The position numbers were made by a program, and so were the translations under genes. DNA of 10,761 nt from Synura sp. LO234KE (taxonomy: Eukaryota; Sar; Synurophyceae; Synurales; Mallomonadaceae): assembly GCA_015143735.1 (NCBI GenBank), contig VKHC01000593.1, positions 1 through 10,761 of the forward strand, given 5' to 3'. The notes under the pieces are model-generated. The model saw only the letters and a list, made by a program, of their open reading frames with translations, searched no databases and was not told the DNA's origin. Every line of letters starts with the position of its first letter. Position 1 is the first letter of the stretch. Positions 1 through 7,585 of this stretch are shown piece after piece.

Positions 1-1
1 T

Positions 2-187
2 GGTGATATCAAAAAAGATGTCGAAGCGTTACGGGCAGATACACGAGACATGAGGAATGATATGAAATCAATTTTCCGGCAACTTATGGAATTTAGAGTA
101 TCTTGGATAGCTGTCATAGTTGTCGTTGCAGCGACAAATTTTTGGCATGGGAGGAATATTGCGCGGAGTGCTGAAAACGCATATTAA
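2..187 (+). CDS. 3' end of a gene for a coiled-coil protein with a C-terminal membrane segment
   Basis: An open frame runs from the window edge to TAA at 185-187 and gives the last 61 residues of a protein. About the first 31 residues are highly charged, with hydrophobic positions (I, V, L, M, M, I, L) spaced 3-4 apart, as in a coiled coil. Next comes a hydrophobic stretch of about 14 residues (WIAVIVVVAATNFW), then a short basic tail, HGRNIARSAENAY. Coiled coil, membrane helix and short tail suggest a tail-anchored protein of a mitochondrial or ER membrane. The layout resembles the C-terminus of the CCDC90/MCUR1 family, but that is only a resemblance of architecture. The start and any upstream exons lie outside the window. 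ATTAAA at 183-188 overlaps the stop; no convincing poly(A) signal follows. Confidence 0.55.
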   Translation, partial: GDIKKDVEALRADTRDMRNDMKSIFRQLMEFRVSWIAVIVVVAATNFWHGRNIARSAENAY

Positions 188-400
188 AATCTAGTAGCAA
201 TTTATACACAAATATGTGGTTAAATTTCTTTCGCACTTAAGAAAATTTCTAGCGACATTTTACTTAATTATATCTTCGAACGAGGCTCAATTGGCACGGA
301 GTTTGCAAAAAAATACTTTCTATTTGAAATGCTTCCTTTCAGGAGAGGACTACTTGACATAATTATGTAGAATAATCTGCTTATGTTGAGATGACTTATT
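188..400. other. AT-rich intergenic DNA
   Basis: I see no gene, repeat or strong signal between the stop of the left-hand gene and the arrestin-like relic. It probably holds the 3' UTR of the left-hand gene. Confidence 0.4.
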
Positions 401-1400
401 AATTCATTTGCTATCGCTTTAAGTAAACTCTACTCTATTAATATGTGCTAGGCAGTTCTAGTCTCGGGATGACTAGTTTGAAAGACGTCTCGTTGATAGG
501 GTCATCGTATAGCTAATATTATCAAGTACCGCACCTTTATTACTAGGCAACAGGTAGCAGTCGTCGCCGGATGCTGATTCGGCAGAGCGAAACGGTGATA
601 CACCGGTTCTTTTATTCCGATAGTCTGATGTCTCCACTCTGGCAAAACTTCTCTTACTATGATTTGGTGATTCGTTGTTGGAACCAATAAAAGCAATCAT
701 GGTTGGTGAAGAGTCCATTTTGATGTATCTGCACCGCAGCCGACGATGTTGCTTCTTGGGGATCATACTTCTTACGTTGAGAAACTAGGAAGTAATCAAT
801 GCAGAATGCTTTTCCCGTCGAAAATCTCACAGGTTTCAGTTATGTTGAGGAAAGTTAGACGACGGAAGCCATTACTAATTGTGACTAAACCGCATCCTCT
901 AATCGATCAAACCATTCCCCATGTTACAACTGCCAGGCCGCGTGACCGAGTGGGGAACTCTGGGACGGCTTTGTTCCAACGGGATTTAACCATCGCAAGG
1001 AAGTCACTCAGCAGTGGCATTGGTGCACCTTTTTGCACCATTTAAATCTATAGTGAATCTTCCAGATTAATCGCGGTTAAAATCACGGTGGGTAGAAAGG
1101 ATAATCTTTTCTTGGGAGATTAAGGCGGCTGCACGGGCAATAGATGGATGATTTTCTATCACCATATTAATCTCAAAAAAGAAAAGGACGACGTTTAAGC
1201 ACCATCGTACAGTTTCTGATGTCAGATTAAAGATGAAGTTCTGAAAACAAGGCGGTGTCTTATTATAATGAATCTTATTATGTTTGATTGAGATGGCTTC
1301 AGAAGCACGAAATGGTGCTTTTAGAATGATATAAATCTGGCTTCCTGCGTTAAAATGATTCATATTATCGGCAGTGAGGAATAATTTAAACAAATTTATT
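400..1400 (-). pseudogene. Decayed arrestin-domain-like gene copy
   Basis: Two separate minus-strand stretches look like the two halves of an arrestin-domain (ARRDC/alpha-arrestin) protein. At about 1393-1260 the reading is FKLFLTADNMNHFNAGSQIY and on to KHNKIHYN. This follows the arrestin N-domain pattern of a leading strand, F-x-AGS-x-I, then alternating hydrophobic strands. At about 655-525 another frame has W-R..I near LPEWRHQ, then P..P and CCLVIKVRYLIILAI. This follows the W...P-S-x-x-x-C-x-I-I-x-V-x-Y-x-L pattern of the C-domain. The two lie in the right order, about 265 codons apart, close to the distance in ARRDC proteins. Between them the frame changes and is broken by stops, and the C-domain frame stops right after LAIR. 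Arrestin-domain proteins are adaptors for receptor trafficking; this copy should be inactive. AT-rich sequence gives hydrophobic peptides easily, so chance is possible. Confidence 0.35.
1021..1040. repeat. Short perfect inverted repeat
   Basis: TGGTGCA (1021-1027) is repeated in inverse form as TGCACCA (1034-1040) around a six-base loop, CCTTTT. It lies in the broken middle part of the arrestin-like relic. No function is apparent. Confidence 0.5.
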
Positions 1401-1411
1401 CTCTTCAGTAG

Positions 1412-1615
1412 TCAATCGAGGAGAATAAAGTTATTTAAGTTATTCAGCACTGGTGATGGTGTCATTCCAACAAGAACACTTCTTGGAGCTGCACCATTCG
1501 GCTGCATCAGAAAAATGGTATTTGCTTGGGCTGACATTTTATCATAAACGCTCATATTGGTATTGAATGAGCTCAACGTTTGTACTTTATTTCTACCACA
1601 CTTTTGGCTTGCCAT
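1412..1615 (-). other. Weak 67-codon ORF upstream of the arrestin-like relic
   Basis: This frame opens with ATG and ends at TAA 1412-1414, just upstream (in the minus direction) of the arrestin-like N-domain. The peptide is Asn/Ser/Thr-rich with no recognisable domain. It may be a remnant of the start of the same decayed gene, or chance. I would not call it a working gene. Confidence 0.12.
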
Positions 1616-2102
1616 AAATCGTCGAACAGATCGATATTTTGAGGTATAGTGCTGGTGTTTTACTTGTAATAGTCCCCTTACTTATTTACTTTTTGATATG
1701 TTACGCCTAGATATACGGTGGAACACAATATTCTAGACGTCAAGAGAGACTTGCTAAAGTTATCACAAATATGTTATTTTTTCGTCGAAATCTTTCTTCC
1801 TTCAATATTTTCCTGCTAGATTGTGAACAAAGTTCGTTAATTTTAAGAATATATATTGAGAAAATTTGAATTATATCGTAGAATAGTTATGACGGTAGTT
1901 ACCGTAAATTTAATTCTACTCTGCTATATTTTCATCGCTCCAGAAGAAATATTCAAAAATAGTAATTTTTACTTTTAACTATATTTATGTGCAGCTGTCC
2001 TTGCTTCGCGTTATTCTGAGTGAAGCATAGGACGTCAGCTGTTATGTAGCGTACGGCTTGTTACTTTAATATACTGACCCGTAACATACAGTTGGTTATT
2101 GA
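1616..2102. other. AT-rich DNA without a gene
   Basis: No supported ORF or repeat is seen here apart from the hairpin at 1992-2041, listed separately. Confidence 0.4.
1992..2041. repeat. Imperfect hairpin, about 16-bp arms
   Basis: The left arm (1992-2007) reads CAGCTGTCCTTGCTTC. The right arm (2022-2041) is its inverse with small insertions: GAAGC, then ATAGGAC, then GTCAGCTG. The loop is about 14 bases. It could be the ends of a tiny degraded inverted-repeat element or a transcribed hairpin. No flanking target duplication was evident by eye. Confidence 0.5.
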
Positions 2103-2552
2103 ATGGCGCTGGGGACTAGTACGATCAGCGCAGCGCATTCCTCAACCTGCTGCAGCTATAATCTGTCATAGATGATAATGCAAGTTGAACAAATACTGTA
2201 TTCCTACCTTTCCGCCGCACTGAACTCACTGCTAGTCTTGCTGACAATTGCTGTTGCCCACGCAACGGAAGCGCTCTCTCCTGCCCCTCCTCGCTCTACA
2301 CAAACACAATATTTGCACCCAGCCACTTACCTAACTCGTTTATTTTCTCCCGTCCTACTCTGCCCTCTTAACAACTTGTATTCCGCTGGTATGCGTATGC
2401 TTATCTGTATCAACTCCGCAGGCTCCCACTCCAAGACTTCACTTCAAACTTTTGGCACCAAGTCTGCTCCCGGAGGATATTTACCGTTAACCCTTGGGGG
2501 CGATTGTCGACCTCGTATCCATAACAGTAAGCAAGTATCCTCCTATATCTAA
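2103..2552 (+). other. Stop-interrupted ORF with signal-peptide-like segment
   Basis: One frame holds 23 codons from ATG 2103, with TAG at 2169-2171. It continues at once with ATG 2172 for another 126 residues, ending TAA 2550-2552. The second part starts with a hydrophobic run (ILYSYLSAALNSLLVLLTIA) ending AVAHA, which would suit signal peptidase cleavage. A Pro/Ser/Thr-rich stretch follows, with four scattered cysteines. I do not recognise a family. It could be a secreted peptide gene, a stop-interrupted relic, or chance. There is no codon bias strong enough to decide. Confidence 0.18.
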
Positions 2553-3880
2553 AATACTTTCTGAATATAAGCCGGAGAAGCGAGGGTTAATATTTGACAG
2601 TTACTTGCTGAGATAACCCTCTTGTACATATATACGATTAGTAAGTATCACCCCTCAATAATTTACTTGATGAATGGTGAAAATTTCATATATTCCAATA
2701 ACACGTCGACGCCGATGATTCAGCCAAAAACAGTATTGATATTGCGGGACATACGAATTTCACACCAGTAGCAGCAACCATATTTTTGCTATATTGCGCC
2801 ATTCAGCTATTAAGAACAGCAAATAGTTCTTGATAGCCAAAGGGCGTAACACGGCATAGTACTCATAACCCGTTCAGAAAGTTACCGAACGACTCCTGCA
2901 TTTAGTGTGGCACAAATTGGCAACAATTTACCTCCACTCTCTCAATAAAATTGTTGTCCTTTGTTAAATAATTTGGCGTTAGTCATAATCAAGGTTTGAC
3001 ACTTTTTGAGTGTTTGGATAGGCACTTTCCTCAATTATGCTCATAATTCTACTTCGTCATAATGCTCTCGCGATAATGAATTAGTCTGTCTGTCTATCTG
3101 AGCTGAGCTCATCCTCACCTTCATCTATCATGATCGTGCCTTCGGTACTTTCACGAGTACGCGCTTTCACCAATTTTGCTTTAAAACGTGAAATCTTTTT
3201 TACGTATGATACTCTTTGCAACCTTTGATCTTCCGCGACCCTGGGGCTGTGAATCTCGTTGATGGTATCTTTCGAGATTCAAATATTTCAATATGGTTTT
3301 CCCGTGTTGCATTAAGCAATAAAACCGTAATGAAACAATAAATTCAGAAGTTGAAATCAACTGTTTTCGTGCCATTCCGAATGTACCTTATTAGTTTCAA
3401 AAAAAGGTAGTCACTACTTTGGCATTTTTCTCATCTCTATGAAGCAATCAGCATAAATGGAATTTGTTTTAGATTATGTGTTTATATACACCTCACATAT
3501 ATTATGAGATATTTGGATGGAATATTTTCATTTACTTTTTACATATATTTACTAACTATTTTTGACAGATAACTATTTTACACTTTTATGCGCAAGGTAG
3601 TTGGATATTTAGTTATTAGATAGATTGAACACCAGGAATATTTCTTGTAGGTCACAGAGAGCCTGCTGAGTGGAACCTTTGGTACGCATTTGGTGATCTC
3701 TTTATTTATATATCGACTTCCTTTCGATGTGTAAATTCTTCGATATATTGCTCTGTATCTCATATCTCAGAAATATGCCTTAGTTAATAATTAAAATAAA
3801 ATTAGTGCTAAGTACGTTTTTTCCTCGCACTAGTATAGTTTATGTGATGAATATAAACATAATTTGCTACTCATCCGGAC
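2553..3880. other. AT-rich intergenic DNA
   Basis: This long stretch has only short ORFs with no family resemblance. It contains the hairpin at 2806-2837, a short run of TCTG units near 3085-3098, and AT-rich tracts around 3480-3560. I see no RNA gene or coding exon that I can support. Confidence 0.45.
2806..2837. repeat. 12-bp hairpin
   Basis: GCTATTAAGAAC (2806-2817) is followed after eight bases (AGCAAATA) by GTTCTTGATAGC (2826-2837). The arms pair along all 12 positions if one G-U pair is allowed. It lies in DNA with no visible gene. Confidence 0.55.
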
Positions 3881-3895
3881 TCCTATGCCCCTGCC

Positions 3896-4122
3896 CATCG
3901 CCCCAGTTACCTCTCCATCGCGCCCGCGCCCTGCCCATCACACCTGCCCATCGTTCCTCATATGTGCCCATCGCCCCATATACCTCCATATCTCTCCCGC
4001 GCACTGCCTATTGCCTCATATACCTCTCCATCGCCCCATATACCTCTCCACCGTTCCACATTCCTGCCCATCGCCCCATATACCTCTCCATCGCCCCACA
4101 TACCTGCCCGTCGCCCCATAAG
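3896..4122. repeat. 20-bp minisatellite, about 11.5 units
   Basis: Tandem units of consensus CATCGCCCCATATACCTCTC fill this stretch, with a partial unit just before it (3881-3895). Reading from the left, unit lengths are about 20, 20, 13, 20, 18, 22, 20, 20, 20, 20, 20 and 14. The left half is more diverged and irregular in length, and the last five full units are the most alike. One strand is C-rich against an AT-rich background. The unit length is not a multiple of three, so all three frames stay open and give the same Pro/His/Ser/Ile-rich peptide with a 20-residue period. The ORFs here (up to 115 codons) are therefore a by-product of the repeat and not evidence of a gene. Confidence 0.9.
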
Positions 4123-4584
4123 AACAGGGGACAAAAATTATTAGAGATCTGAACAACAATTCAATATTGCGATTGCATTTGCAAATCGAAGTCAATACCA
4201 CAAGGGAAGTCATATACCTTTCGTCATACAATTTACACCTAGAATCTTTCGTCATATAAAATTCGTTACAATTTTAAAAGTTTGCCGTAGATAATCCTAT
4301 CTTTCTCCTTACTTCACCAGTACTTTTTCCTCATACTATTATAAATGCCGTGATACACGATATTAACTTCATTTACTATTTTTTTGAAAACGCACCGCAT
4401 CTGCTGTTGTCAGCACGAACGTGGATTAGGAGTGCCCAATTTCTTGTAAGTATTGAACAAAAAAGATTAATGAAAATATGGTTGCTTAATATTCTTGCCA
4501 TAGTAAAGATGAGCCTAAGATGGGTGATAAATATTTTAATTTGTTGTCGTTGAAGCACCGTGATGCAGAATCTTTAAGGTGGTG
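4123..4584. other. AT-rich DNA upstream of the candidate membrane-protein gene
   Basis: No coding exon or repeat is supported. The stretch may carry the promoter or 5' UTR of the plus-strand candidate gene that starts at 4585, but I see no clear core promoter element. Confidence 0.3.
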
Positions 4585-5209
4585 ATGTTTAGCAAACTTG
4601 CATTTCTGACGATGCTTTTCTTGAAGCACGAGATTCACCATCTGGAGTAAGTAAAGATTTTTGTGTAAAATCTTAAGAATGAATTGATTGAGCTGGCGAA
4701 TGGTGCACCGATGGGTATGCTAGAATGTGCGGCTTGGTGGCCTCTTTAATGCAGATGTAGGCACCGGACGCGTGACCTAACCGAACACCGTAGAATAATT
4801 TAGGTTTCTTGATCGGGTGGGGAGTGTACGTTTGTTCGCGCGCAGGAGGGCCCGTAGTGCGAGGATCGGGTCAGCCACAATTTTCCTCTCCCTCTTCCTC
4901 TGTATTTGGCCTGCTTCCTGGCCTCCCAGATCGCGCCAGTACTTGGGACGAGGGTGCGAGAGAAGTCAAGTAGGATTGATGCGATTGACAACCGAAGTGT
5001 CCACCATGGAGGCTTAATGGTCCCATACAGGGCCCTGAGAACCCCCACGACTGATACAGCCTGAGACTTTGGACGAGCTCAAGACTTGTTCACAGCGTTG
5101 CAAAAAAGGTACGAGTTGCACGACGCATGGTCAGCAGTATGGAGAACAGATAGCGATTGTCGGTCGGTGTAATCCATGTTTGGCCGCTCTGAGTGGGGAA
5201 AACCCGTAG
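4585..5209 (+). CDS. Candidate three-exon gene: small membrane or secreted six-cysteine protein
   Basis: Model: exons 4585-4646, 4804-4969 and 5060-5209, 125 residues. Exon 1 starts MFSKLAFLTMLFLK and ends before GTAAGT (4647). Exon 2 follows TTTAG (4803) and ends before GTAGGA (4970). Exon 3 follows ACAG (5059) and ends at TAG 5207-5209. Phases agree at both junctions (2 then 0), and the introns are 157 and 90 bases. Exon 1 gives a hydrophobic start. Residues 34-41 are basic (RRRARSAR), 42-58 hydrophobic (IGSATIFLSLFLCIWPA), and the tail has six cysteines spaced C-x13-C-x3-C-x5-C-x16-C-x2-C. This fits a signal-anchor membrane protein or secreted disulfide-rich domain. I do not recognise the family, and the spacing does not match one I can name. 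The last exon may instead splice on (GT at 5191 or 5206) towards 5388-5558. The model rests on splice signals and phase only. Confidence 0.33.
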
Positions 5210-5387
5210 TAGTATGGAACGGATGGGGCGGGACTCCCACGCTGTTTAAGTTAGGTTCGGGTTGGTGAATAGAATTTTTGTAATTGTTTCCACGCAAACA
5301 AGGAAGCTCTCTGCGGAGAAGCGCCAAGCTTGACAGTTGTGTCGAGAGGTACGGCGAGAGTGCGGAGAGGCCCTTAAAGCACTTTAG

Positions 5388-5558
5388 GACCGTTGACTTC
5401 TCGCCAGGACCTCAGGGAGGAAGAGCGGTTTCAAGTGACCAGGTCGGTAAACGTGGAAAATGAAGCGTCAGAAGAAGACATTTCAAATTTTAATGGAATC
5501 ACGTGTGTCCTGGCGGAGGGGAGAACAGGCCCGCTTGATTGGTTGAGATGTCTGTTTG
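5388..5558 (+). other. Candidate internal exon (+), acidic peptide
   Basis: An open stretch is bounded by an acceptor at CTTTAG (5387) or the better TTCTCGCCAG (5402) and by a donor G|GTAAGA (5559). It reads DLREEERFQVTRSVNVENEA, then an acidic run and a tail rich in Gly, Leu and Trp. If unspliced, the frame continues to TGA at 5627-5629. It may be a further exon of the gene at 4585 or of another plus-strand gene. It overlaps the end of a minus-strand reading, so only one of the two can be right. Confidence 0.22.
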
Positions 5559-5639
5559 GTAAGACACTCGTATCCCCTCCATCCGTAGGCAATGAGACTG
5601 CTGGAGACCCAATGCCCGTTGAGGGATGATTGCAAACAT

Positions 5640-6257
5640 CGGAAGTTGGTGGGAAGGCGATGCCCCGGCGTACGAGCGCGTCAGTCGCCCACCTTGATCA
5701 GTGATCGTCTGAGTGAAGAATTCGATAACGGCAGGTCCGTTTGCGGTGTTGAATGATGTTTGAGAGTCGCCGGTAGCCCTGCCCTTCTTCTCCGGCAGTC
5801 TGGACAAGTTCCGAAGTTGGGGGGACTGAATATTCTTCGTGATCCAGCTCTTTGCATTGATCCACGTGTAGGCTCCCTGGTTATAGAGGCATTCTGAAAT
5901 CAGGGCGGGCTAGGAACGAGAGTTCGCCGACTATCTCCGGCTCCTGAGCGCGCCAGCTGGAGTCAGACGCAATGTTTTGCAAAAACTTGACGTGCATATA
6001 ATCGCGAACAACTGTCACACCACCGATATGAGCCATATAGGCAAGTCCCACTTGGGGTATGGGCAATAGTCAAACGCGCCGGCTCCCTTGCCGGTGCCGT
6101 ACAGATTGAAACCCTCCGCCGTGTTAACAGCCGGACTTGTTGCAACAGGTGTGTAGGGCAGACTTGAACCTCCTCGCTTGAACACACCTCTTGCAAAGCT
6201 CGGGTAGTCACCTCCACACGGAAATGGTAGCTGCAGTGGTGGCAGCAGCCCTGCACG
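5640..6257 (-). other. Unresolved coding-like stretch (-)
   Basis: Three minus-strand pieces read like globular protein. The first (about 6250-6040) contains NTAEGFNLYGTGKGAGAFDY. The second (about 6066-5884) is in another frame and contains MAHIGGVTVVRDYMHVKFLQ. The third (about 5890-5640), in the first frame again, contains GAYTWINAKSWITKN and then GPAVIEFFTQTITDQGG. A good acceptor (CCCTGATTTCAG, ending near 5898) and several GT donors allow splicing, but I could not find one chain of exons with matching phases. It could be a multi-exon gene, a frameshifted relic, or antisense echo of a plus-strand gene. No family is recognised. Confidence 0.22.
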
Positions 6258-6742
6258 TAGAAAACTATGTCCGGAAGTCTACGCTGGTCCTTATATATTG
6301 ATGAGATACAGAGAAGCCCAAAGGAGTGATCTCTTTGATCCCAAGAAGTCCAAATATTCGCTCCAAGAGTACTTACTCCCCACTCTCCGCCAAGGTAGTT
6401 TGGAAAAGCTCTACCAAGGAAATACCAACGTAATCGCGAAGTTGCTGAAGCTCCTCACTCGCGCTGGCCCTGCTTCCTCGTCACTACGCCTCTTCTGTGG
6501 TAGATGCAGTAGATGGTTTCGGGGACCGCAGGATTGCTTCATCTCCGCTCAAATGGATCGTATTGAACATTCTTTTAAGGCTACTGAGGAATCGTGCTAT
6601 CGACCTCGCCCATAAACCCACACTCTGGGCAGGCGCTATTACTGAGAGTGGAGAGAGCGTGGAATGTCATGGAGCGTGTCGTCGCCCCCGTCCCAATTCA
6701 GTGCCCTCGCTTCCTCCTACTGTTCATCGATCGTGGATCTAA
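6208..6742 (+). other. Unresolved coding-like stretch (+), possible two exons
   Basis: A frame is open from 6208 to TAA 6613-6615; its first ATG (6301) begins MRYREAQRSDLFDPKKSKYS, then an amphipathic helical stretch. A possible intron from AAG|GTAGTT (6392/6393) to a pyrimidine-rich acceptor ending TGCAG near 6508 keeps phase 1. It would join this to a second frame, reading GFGDRRIASSPLKWIVLNIL and ending TAA 6740-6742. The opposite strand also has an exon-like piece (about 6490-6377) ending at a consensus GTAAGT donor (6376-6371). Which strand is coding is undecided, and I recognise no family. Confidence 0.2.
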
Positions 6743-7585
6743 TCAAATTAGCTCGCCAGTTATCGTATCTGTCAAACGTAATCTGGAGTGTCTGCCCACT
6801 GGATGCTACAGTAAAACAATCAGAGGCATCGTTTGTGTTTCCATGCGTTCCAAAGTACTGGTGTGAGTTGAGGCACGATTGTTGCACTCGATTTTGGTGC
6901 TATGCCGTCGCGGAATAATAATCTGAAATGCTATTTTCAAACTGGAAATCTAAGTAATGAGGGAGACGGTGGCCAGTGGACTAATACCGCAGTACTTTTG
7001 CCGAAGCAATTTTGGAAATAATTACGATTTATTGTAGTTGAATTCTAGTGCTGTGTTTTAAGCCTACATTGTTGCGTAACATTGGTGGCTCGGCCGAGAT
7101 TAGAGTCTGGTAGTGGTCGTCCAGGAAGCTTAATTTTTTAATCTGTCAGCGTTGAGTTGGCTGAAGGCCTGGTGGACTACCTTCCTCGTAGAAAGAAATA
7201 CTCTTGGAGTCATTTCGCTCTCCTTAACGAAAGTTACTGCCGCTTTGGATAGGAGAAACCACTGTCGCTTATCGCAATATTCTGATAGTGGTGTCGTCTG
7301 CATTTTTGAAGGCCTCAATAAAGTTAATTTAGGGGCCTTTTTTAGGCACAACTACGCACTCAGATGAATGGTGCTACAATTCTAGATATGTTCTGGCAGA
7401 GCGGTTACACAAAACAAGTTTGCAAACTTTCATGTTTTTGCCCGAATGAAGTGTATGATTCGCTTGAAATTGAGGCGTTGCAAGAATTCATAAATGCTTT
7501 ACATTCAACTCAATTTTTACAAACTTATTCGGCGATTAGATAGGACGACTAGTTCGTCATGTTATCAAGCACAAACTAACACGCA
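6743..7585. other. Flank between the unresolved region and the E2F-like gene
   Basis: Apart from short ORFs on both strands, including 73 codons at 7130-7351 (-), I see no supported gene. From about 6920 onward the DNA turns AT-rich. It probably includes the 3' UTR of the E2F-like gene. AATAAA occurs on the minus strand at 7033-7028 and on the plus strand at 7317-7322. Inverted AAGGCC/GGCCTT hexamers sit at 7309-7340. Confidence 0.35.
7028..7033 (-). promoter_or_regulatory. Possible poly(A) signal of the E2F-like gene
   Basis: A canonical AATAAA lies on the minus strand about 550 bases past the predicted stop. It is the nearest canonical hexamer I found downstream. The distance is long but possible for a 3' UTR. 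Confidence 0.2.

Noticed and set aside
940-1020. A box-A-like GTGACCGAGTGGGG suggesting a tRNA gene
   Set aside because: No matching box B, anticodon arm or acceptor stem could be built around it.
3181-3375. 64-codon minus-strand ORF rich in Lys, Arg and Gln
   Set aside because: No domain, splice context or codon bias; the length is within chance for this DNA.
3805-4152. Three overlapping plus-strand ORFs up to 115 codons and one on the minus strand
   Set aside because: They come from the 20-bp tandem repeat, whose period leaves all frames open.
4541-4740. Short words shared with 1270-1330 (TTGATTGAG, TAGAATG) hinting at a second arrestin-like copy
   Set aside because: The shared words are short, the spacing differs, and the translation does not follow the arrestin pattern.
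5640-6257. The idea that the glycine- and aromatic-rich minus-strand pieces are a viral capsid relic
   Set aside because: I could not match them to any capsid family. Splicing in a cellular gene explains the frame changes as well.
7130-7351. A minus-strand reading with ADDT near 7300, similar to the reverse transcriptase active-site box
   Set aside because: Stops surround it, it is in a different frame from the 73-codon ORF, and no other reverse transcriptase motif is seen.
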